64,000 bases of DNA from Vibrio sp. S9_S30 (GCF_014694455.1 NZ_JAAUWT010000007.1:1-64000); one strand, 5' to 3'; shown: positions 27,685 to 36,000, counted from the first letter of the stretch. A program made the numbers and translations. The notes: a model not told the origin generated them from the letters alone.

Positions 27685-28096
27685 GAGACCTCCTCCCCAA
27701 ACATTACCTCACTGTCTCTTTGAACACTTGGCAAAAACAACGAACATATGCGTCCATTTCCCTGAGCCTTCCTCCCCTTTATTGAGCCAAGATAAAAGCA
27801 CTTTCCCCGCTCTGGATTTGTCCTTTACCTCACAGGAAGAAAGGCACTATCGTGTATTCGCCAAGCGCTACCAAGAGGTTCTACTGCACATTCAAAGTTT
27901 AGAAAGAAGGCAAAAACGAAGAGAAAAAAACACAGAATCGCTGAAACAAACTCAAACCCTGTTAAGTTTCTGGAGACAATACGACGCCACTCATCAGAAA
28001 AATAACACACTCTCTGATGTTATGATCAGCCGCCGGACCAGCCAATATCGAAGGCTTTTTGATGCCTTGAACGAAGGCGAACTAGCCAAACAATAA
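27665..28096 (+). CDS. Hypothetical protein, coiled-coil, up to 143 aa
   Basis: The frame is open from a TTG at 27665; no better start is visible, and an in-frame TTG lies further in at about 27729. The N-terminal third is Pro-rich with no clear fold. Residues ~60-143 are strongly helical and basic (YRVFAKRYQEVLLHIQSLER, then RQKRREKNTESLKQTQTLL), probably a coiled coil. It uses the same frame as the broken ORF before it, separated by one stop codon at 27638, so it may be the second half of one older gene. It is followed 15 bases later by the next small gene. Not recognised. Confidence 0.5.
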   Translation: MSASSITRPPPQTLPHCLFEHLAKTTNICVHFPEPSSPLLSQDKSTFPALDLSFTSQEERHYRVFAKRYQEVLLHIQSLERRQKRREKNTESLKQTQTLLSFWRQYDATHQKNNTLSDVMISRRTSQYRRLFDALNEGELAKQ

Positions 28097-28111
28097 CGTA
28101 AGGATAATGCC

Positions 28112-28411
28112 ATGCAAGAAAGTATTCATTCCGTAATCCATACCGTCACCTCGCAACTAGAAGATTCTCCAATAAAAGACTTACTCAGCAGCGCACTAAA
28201 ATCGTGCATTGATGAGAAAACAAACGAGCTGGACATGCTGCTGATGGCCAAAAAAGAAGGGCAAATAAGTGACGAAGCATTCCAAATAGAGCTGGAAAGA
28301 GAGAAACAAATTGTGGAAGCGGAAATGCTGACTTGGCAAATCGCCGCAAAAGCCGATGTCCAAAAAGTGGTGAACAAAACCTTTCACGCCCTAGCGCAAA
28401 CCATTCTTTAA
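28112..28411 (+). CDS. Hypothetical small helical protein, 99 aa
   Basis: The ATG is preceded by GTAAGGATAATGCC. The product is almost entirely helical with regular heptads (LLSSALKSCIDEKTNELDML, KKEGQISDEAFQIELEREKQ) and no membrane or signal segment. It lies in a close series of plus-strand genes (15 bases after the previous, 40 before the next). No family is recognised. The antisense frames over it are longer in places but lack ribosome sites. Confidence 0.6.
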   Translation: MQESIHSVIHTVTSQLEDSPIKDLLSSALKSCIDEKTNELDMLLMAKKEGQISDEAFQIELEREKQIVEAEMLTWQIAAKADVQKVVNKTFHALAQTIL

Positions 28412-28451
28412 TCAGCGCGACCAACTTACATTCCCAACATCACTGAGAGGC

Positions 28452-28670
28452 ATGATGAAGCAACGAACACGCATTATTTGGGTTCCCTATGGCTATCGGC
28501 TGAAGCGACAGAGAGCAATGAAAAAAACGGTCTGCCGTCAGCGTGTTCCTGTTGCCTCCCTTAAAACATCATCTCACCGCTCTCAACCTCGCCATAAGGC
28601 GCCAAAGAAAACGGCGGTGGAGGCAGTGCCGCATAGTGGCGGCGTGAAAAATACAATGGAAGAACAGTAG
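28452..28670 (+). CDS. Hypothetical basic protein, 72 aa
   Basis: GAGAGGC precedes a double ATG. The product is very rich in Arg and Lys (IIWVPYGYRLKRQRAMKKTV) with no hydrophobic segment; the charge suggests nucleic-acid or protein-acid binding, but that is inference. It ends 3 bases before the start of an acidic small protein, which suggests coupled expression and possibly a basic/acidic pair. Not recognised. Confidence 0.5.
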   Translation: MMKQRTRIIWVPYGYRLKRQRAMKKTVCRQRVPVASLKTSSHRSQPRHKAPKKTAVEAVPHSGGVKNTMEEQ

Positions 28671-28673
28671 GCA

Positions 28674-28946
28674 ATGACGGAATCCGTTGAAGAAAGCCAA
28701 GTTGCCACCTTTGATGATGCGTTTAATCCATATAAGAATTACCTGCAAGACATGTCGCTCTCACTGGCTGGCATGCCTGATGACGCGTTTACTCGCCCAG
28801 AGAATCAGCAAGAATGCTCGACAGCGCAAGTCACACCGCCATTAGAACCATTAGAGCCAGAAGAGATAACAACGAACACCTCAGCGTCGCTCAGCCCAAA
28901 ATCCGATAACAGCCGCCAACACACAGGACCTCACCTGCGAACCTGA
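28674..28946 (+). CDS. Hypothetical acidic protein, 90 aa
   Basis: The product is acidic and low in hydrophobic residues (ESQVATFDDAFNPYKNYLQD, PPLEPLEPEEITTN), so probably largely disordered. It starts 3 bases after the stop of the basic 72-residue protein. No family is recognised. A 125-base gap with no feature follows before the next gene. Confidence 0.5.
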   Translation: MTESVEESQVATFDDAFNPYKNYLQDMSLSLAGMPDDAFTRPENQQECSTAQVTPPLEPLEPEEITTNTSASLSPKSDNSRQHTGPHLRT

Positions 28947-29071
28947 CCTGACGTCGCGCCAAGCTTAATGTCTGAGAAATCCTCGTAACCCTTATCTTTT
29001 CATCCATTGCGCCAAGAACCCACTTCTGCGTTTCATTACTCTGTGACGGTTATATCTAACCGGAGATCACC

Positions 29072-29794
29072 ATGAGACAACTCCTTTTTCGCTTATGTGA
29101 AGCGTCTGACGGACGCCAATTTGCTTTTTTAACGGACCAACCGAGCATCGAAGACCTGTTCGACAGTGGCTACAAGGTTGCCTACAAGTTCAGAGATAAT
29201 AGCAACGGGCAAGAACTACTCGCCAAATGGCGCGCTTCTTACTCGGTCAGTTCGCAGCAGTTTGAGCCGCTGCCGAACAACGATGAATTGCCAAAAGAGG
29301 TGCAATCGGCTTTTGATACCATGATTTCAAGCTTAATTTTGGGTGTCGACGTGTTCTTTTGTGACTACAACCTTGCCATAGAAGCCGACTTACCCATTTG
29401 TAACAACATGATCGATCGCTTTCGTTCTACGGATTTCGTCCTGTTTTCTTGCGAAGAGCTTATCGGGAACGACCCGAGTACCCAGCCGTATATGGTGTCG
29501 TATGCTTCCGCTCGGTATCCAGAAAGTGGCAACACAGGTAGCCAGCATCGCATTTATTGCAAAACCGATTCGTTTGCGTTTTGCCAAGCGGTACACGCGA
29601 TTGTGATTCAAAGAGAAAAAGATGCCCTGACTGGTGGGCATATCCGCACAGAGATCGATACTTACATCAATGGAAAACCCATTGATGCAGCCACGGCTGA
29701 GCAAGTCATCAATCGCTTTGTCGAAACGTTGCCTCAATTTAACAGCAGCATCAAAGCGTTAAATGCGCCGGACTCACTCTCCAGCAAGGCGTAA
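29072..29794 (+). CDS. Hypothetical protein, 240 aa
   Basis: A clear start (ACCGGAGATCACC before ATG) opens a well-formed 240-residue cytosolic protein of mixed alpha/beta character. The stretch LGVDVFFCDYNLAIEADLP followed ~30 residues later by STDFVLFSCEELIG resembles strands three and four of a CheY-like receiver fold, with the Asp of CDYN in the phospho-acceptor place; this is weak and the rest does not clearly match. The next gene starts 4 bases after its stop, so they form an operon. Not otherwise recognised. Confidence 0.6.
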   Translation: MRQLLFRLCEASDGRQFAFLTDQPSIEDLFDSGYKVAYKFRDNSNGQELLAKWRASYSVSSQQFEPLPNNDELPKEVQSAFDTMISSLILGVDVFFCDYNLAIEADLPICNNMIDRFRSTDFVLFSCEELIGNDPSTQPYMVSYASARYPESGNTGSQHRIYCKTDSFAFCQAVHAIVIQREKDALTGGHIRTEIDTYINGKPIDAATAEQVINRFVETLPQFNSSIKALNAPDSLSSKA

Positions 29795-29798
29795 GACT

Positions 29799-30842
29799 AT
29801 GCGTTCAGACGAAATGTACTATGCGGCGTTCAGCGCCGCATTAATGGCAGGGGCAGAACCTGGGATTGCGCAGCAGTTGGCTTATCAGTTGTCTTACATC
29901 AACCTGACGAGCCAATATTCCGCACTTCACTCAGTCAGCTCAAAGCCCACCACCTCGGCATTAGACCCCGAGACAAGACGATCGCCCGCCACGCATTCAA
30001 ACGCCCTCGTTGATCCAACGCCGTGTGCGTCGAAGGCGTTTGCCCACCCAATCAACCCGCTCAACCACATAGACGGGTTAAGTGGAGGCAATCTAAACGA
30101 AAAAGGCACGCAGCTTGGTTTGCGTCGGCAATCTCCGCTTTCGGCAAACTCGGCTCGCAACGCATCGTCCGGTACAACACGCTCCTCGTTCACGACAAAA
30201 CCACCAGACAGAACTCAATCATCAGACAGATCTAAATCACCAACCAAAGCGAAATCACAAACCAAAGCGAAATCGGCGAGCCACACAGAAACACCGATGG
30301 CAGCAAACACGACCAAACAACACAGCATCCGTAGTTTGGAAAACCTCAATCCCGAGCCTCATAAAATCAACCAAGCCATTATGTTGGCGATGATGGACAC
30401 CAATAGCCAAGCACAAAGCAAATTCATTGCTGCGCTCTATTTCTATTGGAAAAGCCGCCAAAAACACAGCGGTGGGCACATCAAATCGACCTACTGGTTA
30501 TTGATGCATGCCATTCGCTGCTATTTATTTGGCACCCCCTTTCAATGGGGCGAAAGCTTTGCAAAAAAGACCGAGGACAGACAACAAAGCAAACCCATGT
30601 ACTCAACAGTGAAAGAACTGTTAGAACACCTCAACGTCAATAGAGAGGAATCGTATCCCCTCCATTCTTTGAGTGAGCAGGTCAGCTACTACCCATGCAA
30701 CCAGCAGGTTCAATGCATTATGCTGGGCTTGGCATTTCGCCCCGAGATCATGTCCGATTTTGAATTAGCCAACGCCATTCACCAACGCGCTCTCAATATC
30801 GACAAAATGGAAGACGCCGCTCTATGGGCGATGGCGTCTTAA
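29799..30842 (+). CDS. Hypothetical protein with Ser/Lys-rich linker, 347 aa
   Basis: The ATG at 29799 (MRSDEMYYAAFSAALMAG) is chosen because it follows GGCGTAAGACT directly after the previous stop; an earlier overlapping start would add 12 residues. Residues ~1-45 are helical, ~45-185 are low-complexity and rich in Ser, Thr, Lys and Pro (SKSPTKAKSQTKAKS), and ~185-347 form a helical C-terminal domain. The organisation, two folded parts joined by a long flexible linker, is clear even though no family is recognised. It is the last gene before the decarboxylase operon. Confidence 0.6.
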   Translation: MRSDEMYYAAFSAALMAGAEPGIAQQLAYQLSYINLTSQYSALHSVSSKPTTSALDPETRRSPATHSNALVDPTPCASKAFAHPINPLNHIDGLSGGNLNEKGTQLGLRRQSPLSANSARNASSGTTRSSFTTKPPDRTQSSDRSKSPTKAKSQTKAKSASHTETPMAANTTKQHSIRSLENLNPEPHKINQAIMLAMMDTNSQAQSKFIAALYFYWKSRQKHSGGHIKSTYWLLMHAIRCYLFGTPFQWGESFAKKTEDRQQSKPMYSTVKELLEHLNVNREESYPLHSLSEQVSYYPCNQQVQCIMLGLAFRPEIMSDFELANAIHQRALNIDKMEDAALWAMAS

Positions 30843-30864
30843 ATCGGTTAGATCCGTGACCAGA

Positions 30865-30891
30865 CCTGTCGGTACTCAAAGTATCGGCAGG
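30865..30891 (+). repeat. Inverted repeat before the amine-signalling operon
   Basis: CCTGTCGGTACT and AGTATCGGCAGG form a 12-base stem (with two G-U pairs in RNA) around a 3-base loop, 23 bases after the preceding stop codon. It could be a terminator of the preceding gene, although no T run follows. The rest of the 181-base gap to the decarboxylase gene must hold its promoter. Confidence 0.5.
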
Positions 30892-31023
30892 CAATCTTCT
30901 GCAAGCGATGCAAAGGAAGGCATTTCCTTTTTTAACCCCGAATTAAACACAGTATTGCCCACGTTTGAACGGCGCAGCCTCGCTAAATTAATGAGATAGT
31001 CATTTACATAATCTGAGGCACCT

Positions 31024-32532
31024 ATGAGCTTTCCTCACTATCTATCCATCTGTGAAAATGGAATATCCGCATCCGAAAAGGCCCATATATTAAGCCATTA
31101 CTGGGATGAAATGCGCCTGAAGAAATCACACTTTTTGGGTTATCAAACGAACCAAGAGGTGATTTTCTCACCGGAGATGCACCCCTTTTTGTCGCTGAAT
31201 TTACTCAACCTCGGCGACGGGTATGAAGAGGGCTCTTATCAAATCAACGCCAAGCAATTTGAGCGTGCCGTTCTCGATTATTACGCCCGACTGTGGGGCA
31301 TGACCATGCCAAACTCGCAGCGAAATTATTGGGGTTACGTCACCTCAATGGGCTCAACAGAAGGCAACTTGTACGCCCTATGGAATGCGAGGGACTACTT
31401 AAGCGGCAGCGCCGTAGAAGGGTATGAAAAATCGGTACATGTGCCTAACCCACCCGTCTTAATCAGCTCCTCCTGCACCCATTACTCGACTTACAAAGCT
31501 TGCCAAATATTGGGGATCCCCACCTTCAACCAAGTGGGTGAAAAGCTCGGCGCTTGCCCCATTAACCAAGGGGATTGGCAGAAAAACCTCTCAGTGGATG
31601 AATACGGATCGGTGGTCGAGCAAGACTTATATCGCCTTACAGAATTTTTTGTAAAGCGGCAACATCCGGTCATTTTGTTTTTCAATCACGGCACCACCTT
31701 CAGTGGCGGCAGTGACGCCATTTTTAGAATACTGACAACATTAAAACCCCTACTCGGTGTCAACACAGAACAAAATCGGCGTTACTGGGTCCATGTGGAT
31801 GGCGCGCTCTCTGCCAATTTCTCACCGTTTCTGCAATCGTCTCCGTTTTCCGTCTCTTCAGACCCTTATGAGTTTCGCCATCGAGAAGTGATGTCGATGT
31901 GTACCAGCCCTTATAAATGGTTAGGGGCACCTTGGAGCTGTGGGGTTTACCTTATGCAAAAAAGGTACAAAGTCGGCTCATCGTCTCGCCCAACCTACAT
32001 TGCTGGACGCGATTCCACCATTGCAGGATCTCGGCAAGGGCTTTACTCTCTTTACCTATGGGAACGGCTGACGTCGCTGGGCACACAAGGGTTAAAACAG
32101 ATCGCCCAGCAAAATGAAAGCAATGCCGAATATTTGCATACGGCGCTGCAACGACTCGCCAATTCGAAACGCCATCCCCATCAACCACACCAACCAAAGT
32201 TCACGGTGTTGCCCCGCATGCCGGGTGCCAACATTGTTCGGTTTTCATCCCCCTCTCGCCAAATCAACACAAAATATTCACTGGCACAGGAGAACATTGT
32301 AATCGATGGCAAACCTCAGCGTTTTAGCCACGTGGTGTTGCTCAGCCACGTTCAGCGCCCCTTGATTGATCAATTTTTGGCTGAACTTTCCACCAGCAAG
32401 GACTTTGGCTCCCATGCATTGCCGACACTCAACCCCTTAGTCAGCCAGCCTCACTTTGATCGCCCTCAATCTCGCTCGGTTCGCCTTCAATCCAACCTTG
32501 CTCACCCAAACACTCTAAAGGAGAGCCAATGA
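31024..32532 (+). CDS. PLP-dependent amino-acid decarboxylase (histidine-decarboxylase-like, group II)
   Basis: This 502-residue enzyme carries the group II decarboxylase landmarks. WGYVTSMGSTEGNLYALW (residues 103-120) binds the PLP phosphate, His153 in SSSCTHYS stacks on the ring, HVDGA (257-261) holds the PLP-nitrogen Asp259, and SPYKWLGAP has the Schiff-base Lys298. The text STIAGSRQG matches the bacterial PLP histidine decarboxylase group best. The usual His just before the active Lys is Tyr here. The ~75 C-terminal residues are divergent. It should turn an amino acid into a primary amine and CO2 in the cytosol; the substrate is not decided by sequence. Its stop codon overlaps the next start (ATGA). 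Confidence 0.85.
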   Translation: MSFPHYLSICENGISASEKAHILSHYWDEMRLKKSHFLGYQTNQEVIFSPEMHPFLSLNLLNLGDGYEEGSYQINAKQFERAVLDYYARLWGMTMPNSQRNYWGYVTSMGSTEGNLYALWNARDYLSGSAVEGYEKSVHVPNPPVLISSSCTHYSTYKACQILGIPTFNQVGEKLGACPINQGDWQKNLSVDEYGSVVEQDLYRLTEFFVKRQHPVILFFNHGTTFSGGSDAIFRILTTLKPLLGVNTEQNRRYWVHVDGALSANFSPFLQSSPFSVSSDPYEFRHREVMSMCTSPYKWLGAPWSCGVYLMQKRYKVGSSSRPTYIAGRDSTIAGSRQGLYSLYLWERLTSLGTQGLKQIAQQNESNAEYLHTALQRLANSKRHPHQPHQPKFTVLPRMPGANIVRFSSPSRQINTKYSLAQENIVIDGKPQRFSHVVLLSHVQRPLIDQFLAELSTSKDFGSHALPTLNPLVSQPHFDRPQSRSVRLQSNLAHPNTLKESQ

Positions 32533-33524
32533 AAGCTTTATTTCCATTACTTTGTGTGTGGCTTTTTTTGTCTTTTTCAGCAAAGGCGCAGCACGTTATT
32601 CACACCTCGTTTTCGATCAATAAAATTTACGGCGTGAACACCATTGACCAAACCTACAAAATCGATGGTTATTTCGTGGCAACTTGGCAAGACATTCAGC
32701 ACCCGCTGAAGCCGAAATCGGGTGATCGATTAATAGAAAACCGACACTTAGACAAGCTGCTTGAAGAAGGCTCTTGGGTACCCGCCTTTGAATTCATCAA
32801 CATCATAGGACAGCGCCTCACGCCCAATAAACGCTTGGTGATATCCAGCACTGGCGACATAACCTATAACGAACGGTTTCAAGCCACCTTCACCACAGAA
32901 ATGGACTTTCGCCGTTTCCCGTTTGACCGCCAATCTTTTGAAATCATCATGGAGCCTTTTTCGTTCGACCAACAACGCTTAAAGTTTGGTCACGCCAGCG
33001 TGTACGTGGAAGAGTTCACCAACAAGATCATCAGCGAATGGGACATGGAAAACACCCCCACCGCGGAGGTTAGCCAGCACAGCTACCACCATTTGAATAA
33101 CACAGAAAGCACCTATTACTCCCGCTTAACCGTGACCATTGATGCCAATAGAAAACCGAACTATTACCTTTGGCAGTTTATTCTGCCGCTGTCGCTCATC
33201 CTGGTCGCAAGTTGGGCCGTTTTTTGGATTGAAGGGTTTTCCGAACGCCTAATGACATCGTTTACCATGATGCTGACCGTGGTGGCGTACACCTTCTACA
33301 CCAGTAGCCTGCTGCCACGCTTGCCCTACACCACCTTTATTGAGCGCATGATCATCATGGGGTACGTCAGTATATTCGCCGCCATTTTGATCATCGTGTT
33401 CGTCAAAATCCGCGAAGAAAAAGGCAAAGCCACCCACGCTTTGATTCCATATTGCCGAACCGCATTCCCGACCTTTTTTCTTGCCGCGATAGCCATCTTG
33501 ATCGGAGTAAACAGCCAGTTATGA
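32529..33524 (+). CDS. Pentameric ligand-gated ion channel, ELIC-like
   Basis: The 331 residues begin with a signal peptide (1-20, cut after AKA). The extracellular beta domain has the Pro-loop MDFRRFPFDRQSFEI (125-139), where prokaryotic members lack the Cys pair. Four membrane segments follow: TM1 ~212-234 with the conserved Pro220, TM2 ~240-262 (FSERLMTSFTMMLTVVAYTF), TM3 ~267-292 and TM4 ~311-327. The wording follows ELIC of Dickeya closely (INKIYGVNT, WVPAFEFIN, LPRLPYTT, IFAAILIIVF). The amine-site residues recalled for ELIC are present: Tyr48, Glu88, Glu142, Phe144 and Tyr186, with Tyr198 for Phe188. A cation channel of the inner membrane opened by primary amines is expected. Both gene ends overlap neighbours by 4 bases. 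Confidence 0.95.
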   Translation: MKALFPLLCVWLFLSFSAKAQHVIHTSFSINKIYGVNTIDQTYKIDGYFVATWQDIQHPLKPKSGDRLIENRHLDKLLEEGSWVPAFEFINIIGQRLTPNKRLVISSTGDITYNERFQATFTTEMDFRRFPFDRQSFEIIMEPFSFDQQRLKFGHASVYVEEFTNKIISEWDMENTPTAEVSQHSYHHLNNTESTYYSRLTVTIDANRKPNYYLWQFILPLSLILVASWAVFWIEGFSERLMTSFTMMLTVVAYTFYTSSLLPRLPYTTFIERMIIMGYVSIFAAILIIVFVKIREEKGKATHALIPYCRTAFPTFFLAAIAILIGVNSQL

Positions 33525-34858
33525 AACCATCCAAACCTTTACAGACCCTCATTGAAGCGGTGCTCTGCTCATCCATCTTTATCTTGCTGCTTTGGGTCAC
33601 CACTTACTTGCTCTATTCCAAATCGCTCAATGCGTTGGAAGATCAAATAAAAATAGGGCTGATTTCGACAGTAAGAGCCTCCGCTTCGACGCTCGATGGC
33701 GCTCGGCATCTGACCTTTGATGACAACACCAAAGCGTCCGACAGCAGCTACCAAATAATGGCCATGCAAATGGAAAAGATCCGCCGCGCTGCCACCGATG
33801 TTCGCTACATATACACCAGCGTGCTCAAAGAGAATAACGTCTACTTTATGGTGAACCCAAGCCCGCAGAACGACGCCGATGGCGACGGCTTGCCCGATCC
33901 ACCTCCTGCGCTGATGACCCTGTATGACGATGCCCCGATCGAGTTAAAACGCTCCCTAGAACGACACAGTGTAGAGATCAGCACCTACCGTGACCAATGG
34001 GGCAGTTTCATCAGTGCGTATGCGCCGTTTTATAGCAACGAAGGGGACTTTGCTGGCGTATTGGCCATGGATTTGGAAGTGAGCGCCTTTCAAGACAGGC
34101 TCGAAAGCATTGAGCGTGTGTTCGATAAAGCCAAGATCATCATTCTGTTTTTGGGGCTGATTGTGGGGATGATCATCTGGTGGATACGCCGTTCACAAGT
34201 CAATCACCTCAATATCATTCGCCATCGAGAAGCCGACGCCAAAGAAAAGCTGTCTCGCGCTCATCACCTGAACGTATTGCTTTCTGGGTTACTCACCTAT
34301 TTCTATCACCGTATCCCAAGGGATCTGGTCAAGCATACGCCACGCATTCGAGCGCTTTACCATTACTCGCAAAGCTTAAGACCATTAGCCTTTCAACCAG
34401 ACAAGCAACCGGTTCAGGATTGGTTCCACTCATTGGATCAACACACCTACAAACGTTGCAAAGGGTTTCATGACTGGCACATTCCAATGCAAACAGAAGC
34501 GGTGTTCACCAGCGATAAAATCACGGAAGAACTCACACAACTGCACGCCCAATTGGCAAGAGCGCAATCCGCCCCTCTTAAAGCGGAAACCCGCCTATTA
34601 AAAGAACACCTCGATTGTTGGGCATTTTCGACCCTTTTCTATTTGGATGCGTCTTCAAAACTCAGCACCATTCACTCGTTGATCGACAACGAATTTGAAC
34701 ACATTACGGGCAGTGCCTATATGGCACAACAAGCCCCAAACGAGCTAGGCATCATGAGCACCATCAATCGCCTAAGGCAAATGGGCTTCGACTTAGTCTT
34801 GGGTGAAAAAAACCGGATCGAACTGATTTGGAAAGTGTATAAGGAGAATACGGAATGA
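33521..34858 (+). CDS. Membrane sensor with Cache-like periplasmic domain, no known output domain
   Basis: The 445-residue protein has TM1 at ~10-32, a periplasmic domain at ~33-203 and TM2 at ~205-222. The periplasmic part looks like a Cache/PDC sensor fold: ATDVRYIYTSVLKENNVYFM, the acidic DADGDG (118-123) and ISAYAPFYSNEGDFAGVLAM. The last ~220 residues are cytosolic and helical and match no GGDEF, kinase or chemotaxis domain that I can see. The ATG used overlaps the channel stop by 4 bases; a longer upstream frame runs over the channel gene and is rejected. It probably senses a small molecule in the periplasm; how it signals is unknown. Confidence 0.75.
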   Translation: MKPSKPLQTLIEAVLCSSIFILLLWVTTYLLYSKSLNALEDQIKIGLISTVRASASTLDGARHLTFDDNTKASDSSYQIMAMQMEKIRRAATDVRYIYTSVLKENNVYFMVNPSPQNDADGDGLPDPPPALMTLYDDAPIELKRSLERHSVEISTYRDQWGSFISAYAPFYSNEGDFAGVLAMDLEVSAFQDRLESIERVFDKAKIIILFLGLIVGMIIWWIRRSQVNHLNIIRHREADAKEKLSRAHHLNVLLSGLLTYFYHRIPRDLVKHTPRIRALYHYSQSLRPLAFQPDKQPVQDWFHSLDQHTYKRCKGFHDWHIPMQTEAVFTSDKITEELTQLHAQLARAQSAPLKAETRLLKEHLDCWAFSTLFYLDASSKLSTIHSLIDNEFEHITGSAYMAQQAPNELGIMSTINRLRQMGFDLVLGEKNRIELIWKVYKENTE

Positions 34859-36000
34859 CAAAAATTGCCCCTTTTTTACTGATCGTCGCGACCTTGTTTG
34901 TTCAGCTTTCCTCTGGCATTAACTACGTCACCATCCCGCTCACCATGAGTGAACAAGGTTATGGCAATACCTTGATCGGGTTTGCCATGAGTTTTGAGAT
35001 CATCGGTATCCTTTTGCTTTATCGCCCGCTTTCTCACTGCGTGGAAAAATGGGGGCTGTCTCCCTCTATTCTTCTGATGTCGGCACTTCGGGCTTCCAGC
35101 CTTGTGTTGCTTTCTCACAGTCAACACTACCCATTATGGTTGATGGGTATTTTTTGCTACGGCGCATCGACGGGGATGATGCTGGTGATCATCCAAACCT
35201 CTTTAAATACCTGTATTCAAGGCAAGCTGAAAGGTTTGGTGATGGGGTTATTTTCGGCGGCATTGTCTGGTGGGCTTGCACTGGGGCCCTTGCTGCTTCA
35301 ACTGCCGTATATCGACCCAGAATGGCAACTGGAAACCAGCGCCATCATCACCAGCTTGCCTTTTGTGCTTCTGCTGTTTGCTGGGCAAAAAACGTCGTCT
35401 TCCGACCATGCGGGCACCGTTCGGGTGCGGTTCGCGCTGCGCCACGCCAAAGTCATTTTAGTCTCAGCGTTTGTTGGCGGCATCAGCTTCTTTGGTTTGC
35501 CTTCTTTTCTCACCTTATATGGCATGGAAAACGCACTCACGGAATCGCAATCTCAACTTCTGCTGACCATGTTTATGTTTGGTAGCGTCACCCTTGGCAT
35601 CTTTGTTAGCACTGGGGCGTCTTTTCTCAACCGCAGCATTGTGGTGCTGGGCTGCATGTTCACCTCGGTGGTGTGCGCTGTGTACCTTTCACTGGCGGTG
35701 TACACCGAATACTGGCTGGCACTGACGCTGCTGTTTTTCTGGGGAGGCTCCATGGGAGGCATCTACGCCATTGGCTTAACGGCGGTAGGCGAGCGCTTCT
35801 GCCAGCAAGATCAAATGAGCGCCAACATGAGCTACACCCTTATGGACTCCTTAGGCGGCATGACGGGCTTGTTGGTGATCGGTTTTATGCTCGACTGGAT
35901 GGGGTCAGAAGGGATGACCACGGTACTGATCGCCTTTGGCTGCGCCCTGCTGGTGTTCTTTGTGTATGAGCTGTTAGCCCCACGGCAGACGTTTGAGTAG
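34855..36000 (+). CDS. Major facilitator superfamily transporter
   Basis: The 381-residue protein has about twelve hydrophobic segments and an overall MFS layout, starting at once with TM1 (APFLLIVATLFVQLSSGINY). The loop after TM2-TM3 (YRPLSHCVEKWGLSPSILLM) is in the place of the MFS motif A but diverges from it. It is likely a small-molecule exporter or importer of the inner membrane. It is last in the operon, with a 4-base ATGA overlap to the sensor gene. An amine or its precursor amino acid is a natural substrate guess given the neighbours, but sequence does not show this. Confidence 0.82.
   Translation: MTKIAPFLLIVATLFVQLSSGINYVTIPLTMSEQGYGNTLIGFAMSFEIIGILLLYRPLSHCVEKWGLSPSILLMSALRASSLVLLSHSQHYPLWLMGIFCYGASTGMMLVIIQTSLNTCIQGKLKGLVMGLFSAALSGGLALGPLLLQLPYIDPEWQLETSAIITSLPFVLLLFAGQKTSSSDHAGTVRVRFALRHAKVILVSAFVGGISFFGLPSFLTLYGMENALTESQSQLLLTMFMFGSVTLGIFVSTGASFLNRSIVVLGCMFTSVVCAVYLSLAVYTEYWLALTLLFFWGGSMGGIYAIGLTAVGERFCQQDQMSANMSYTLMDSLGGMTGLLVIGFMLDWMGSEGMTTVLIAFGCALLVFFVYELLAPRQTFE

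Noticed and set aside
27422..27700. 92-codon minus-strand frame over the frameshifted ORF
   Set aside because: It has the AIQAIQ text from the 9-bp repeat, no ribosome site, and the plus strand continues the flanking operon.
35049..35585. 178-codon frame in the second frame of the MFS gene
   Set aside because: The MFS frame shows regular membrane segments and an ATGA overlap with its neighbour; this frame has neither.
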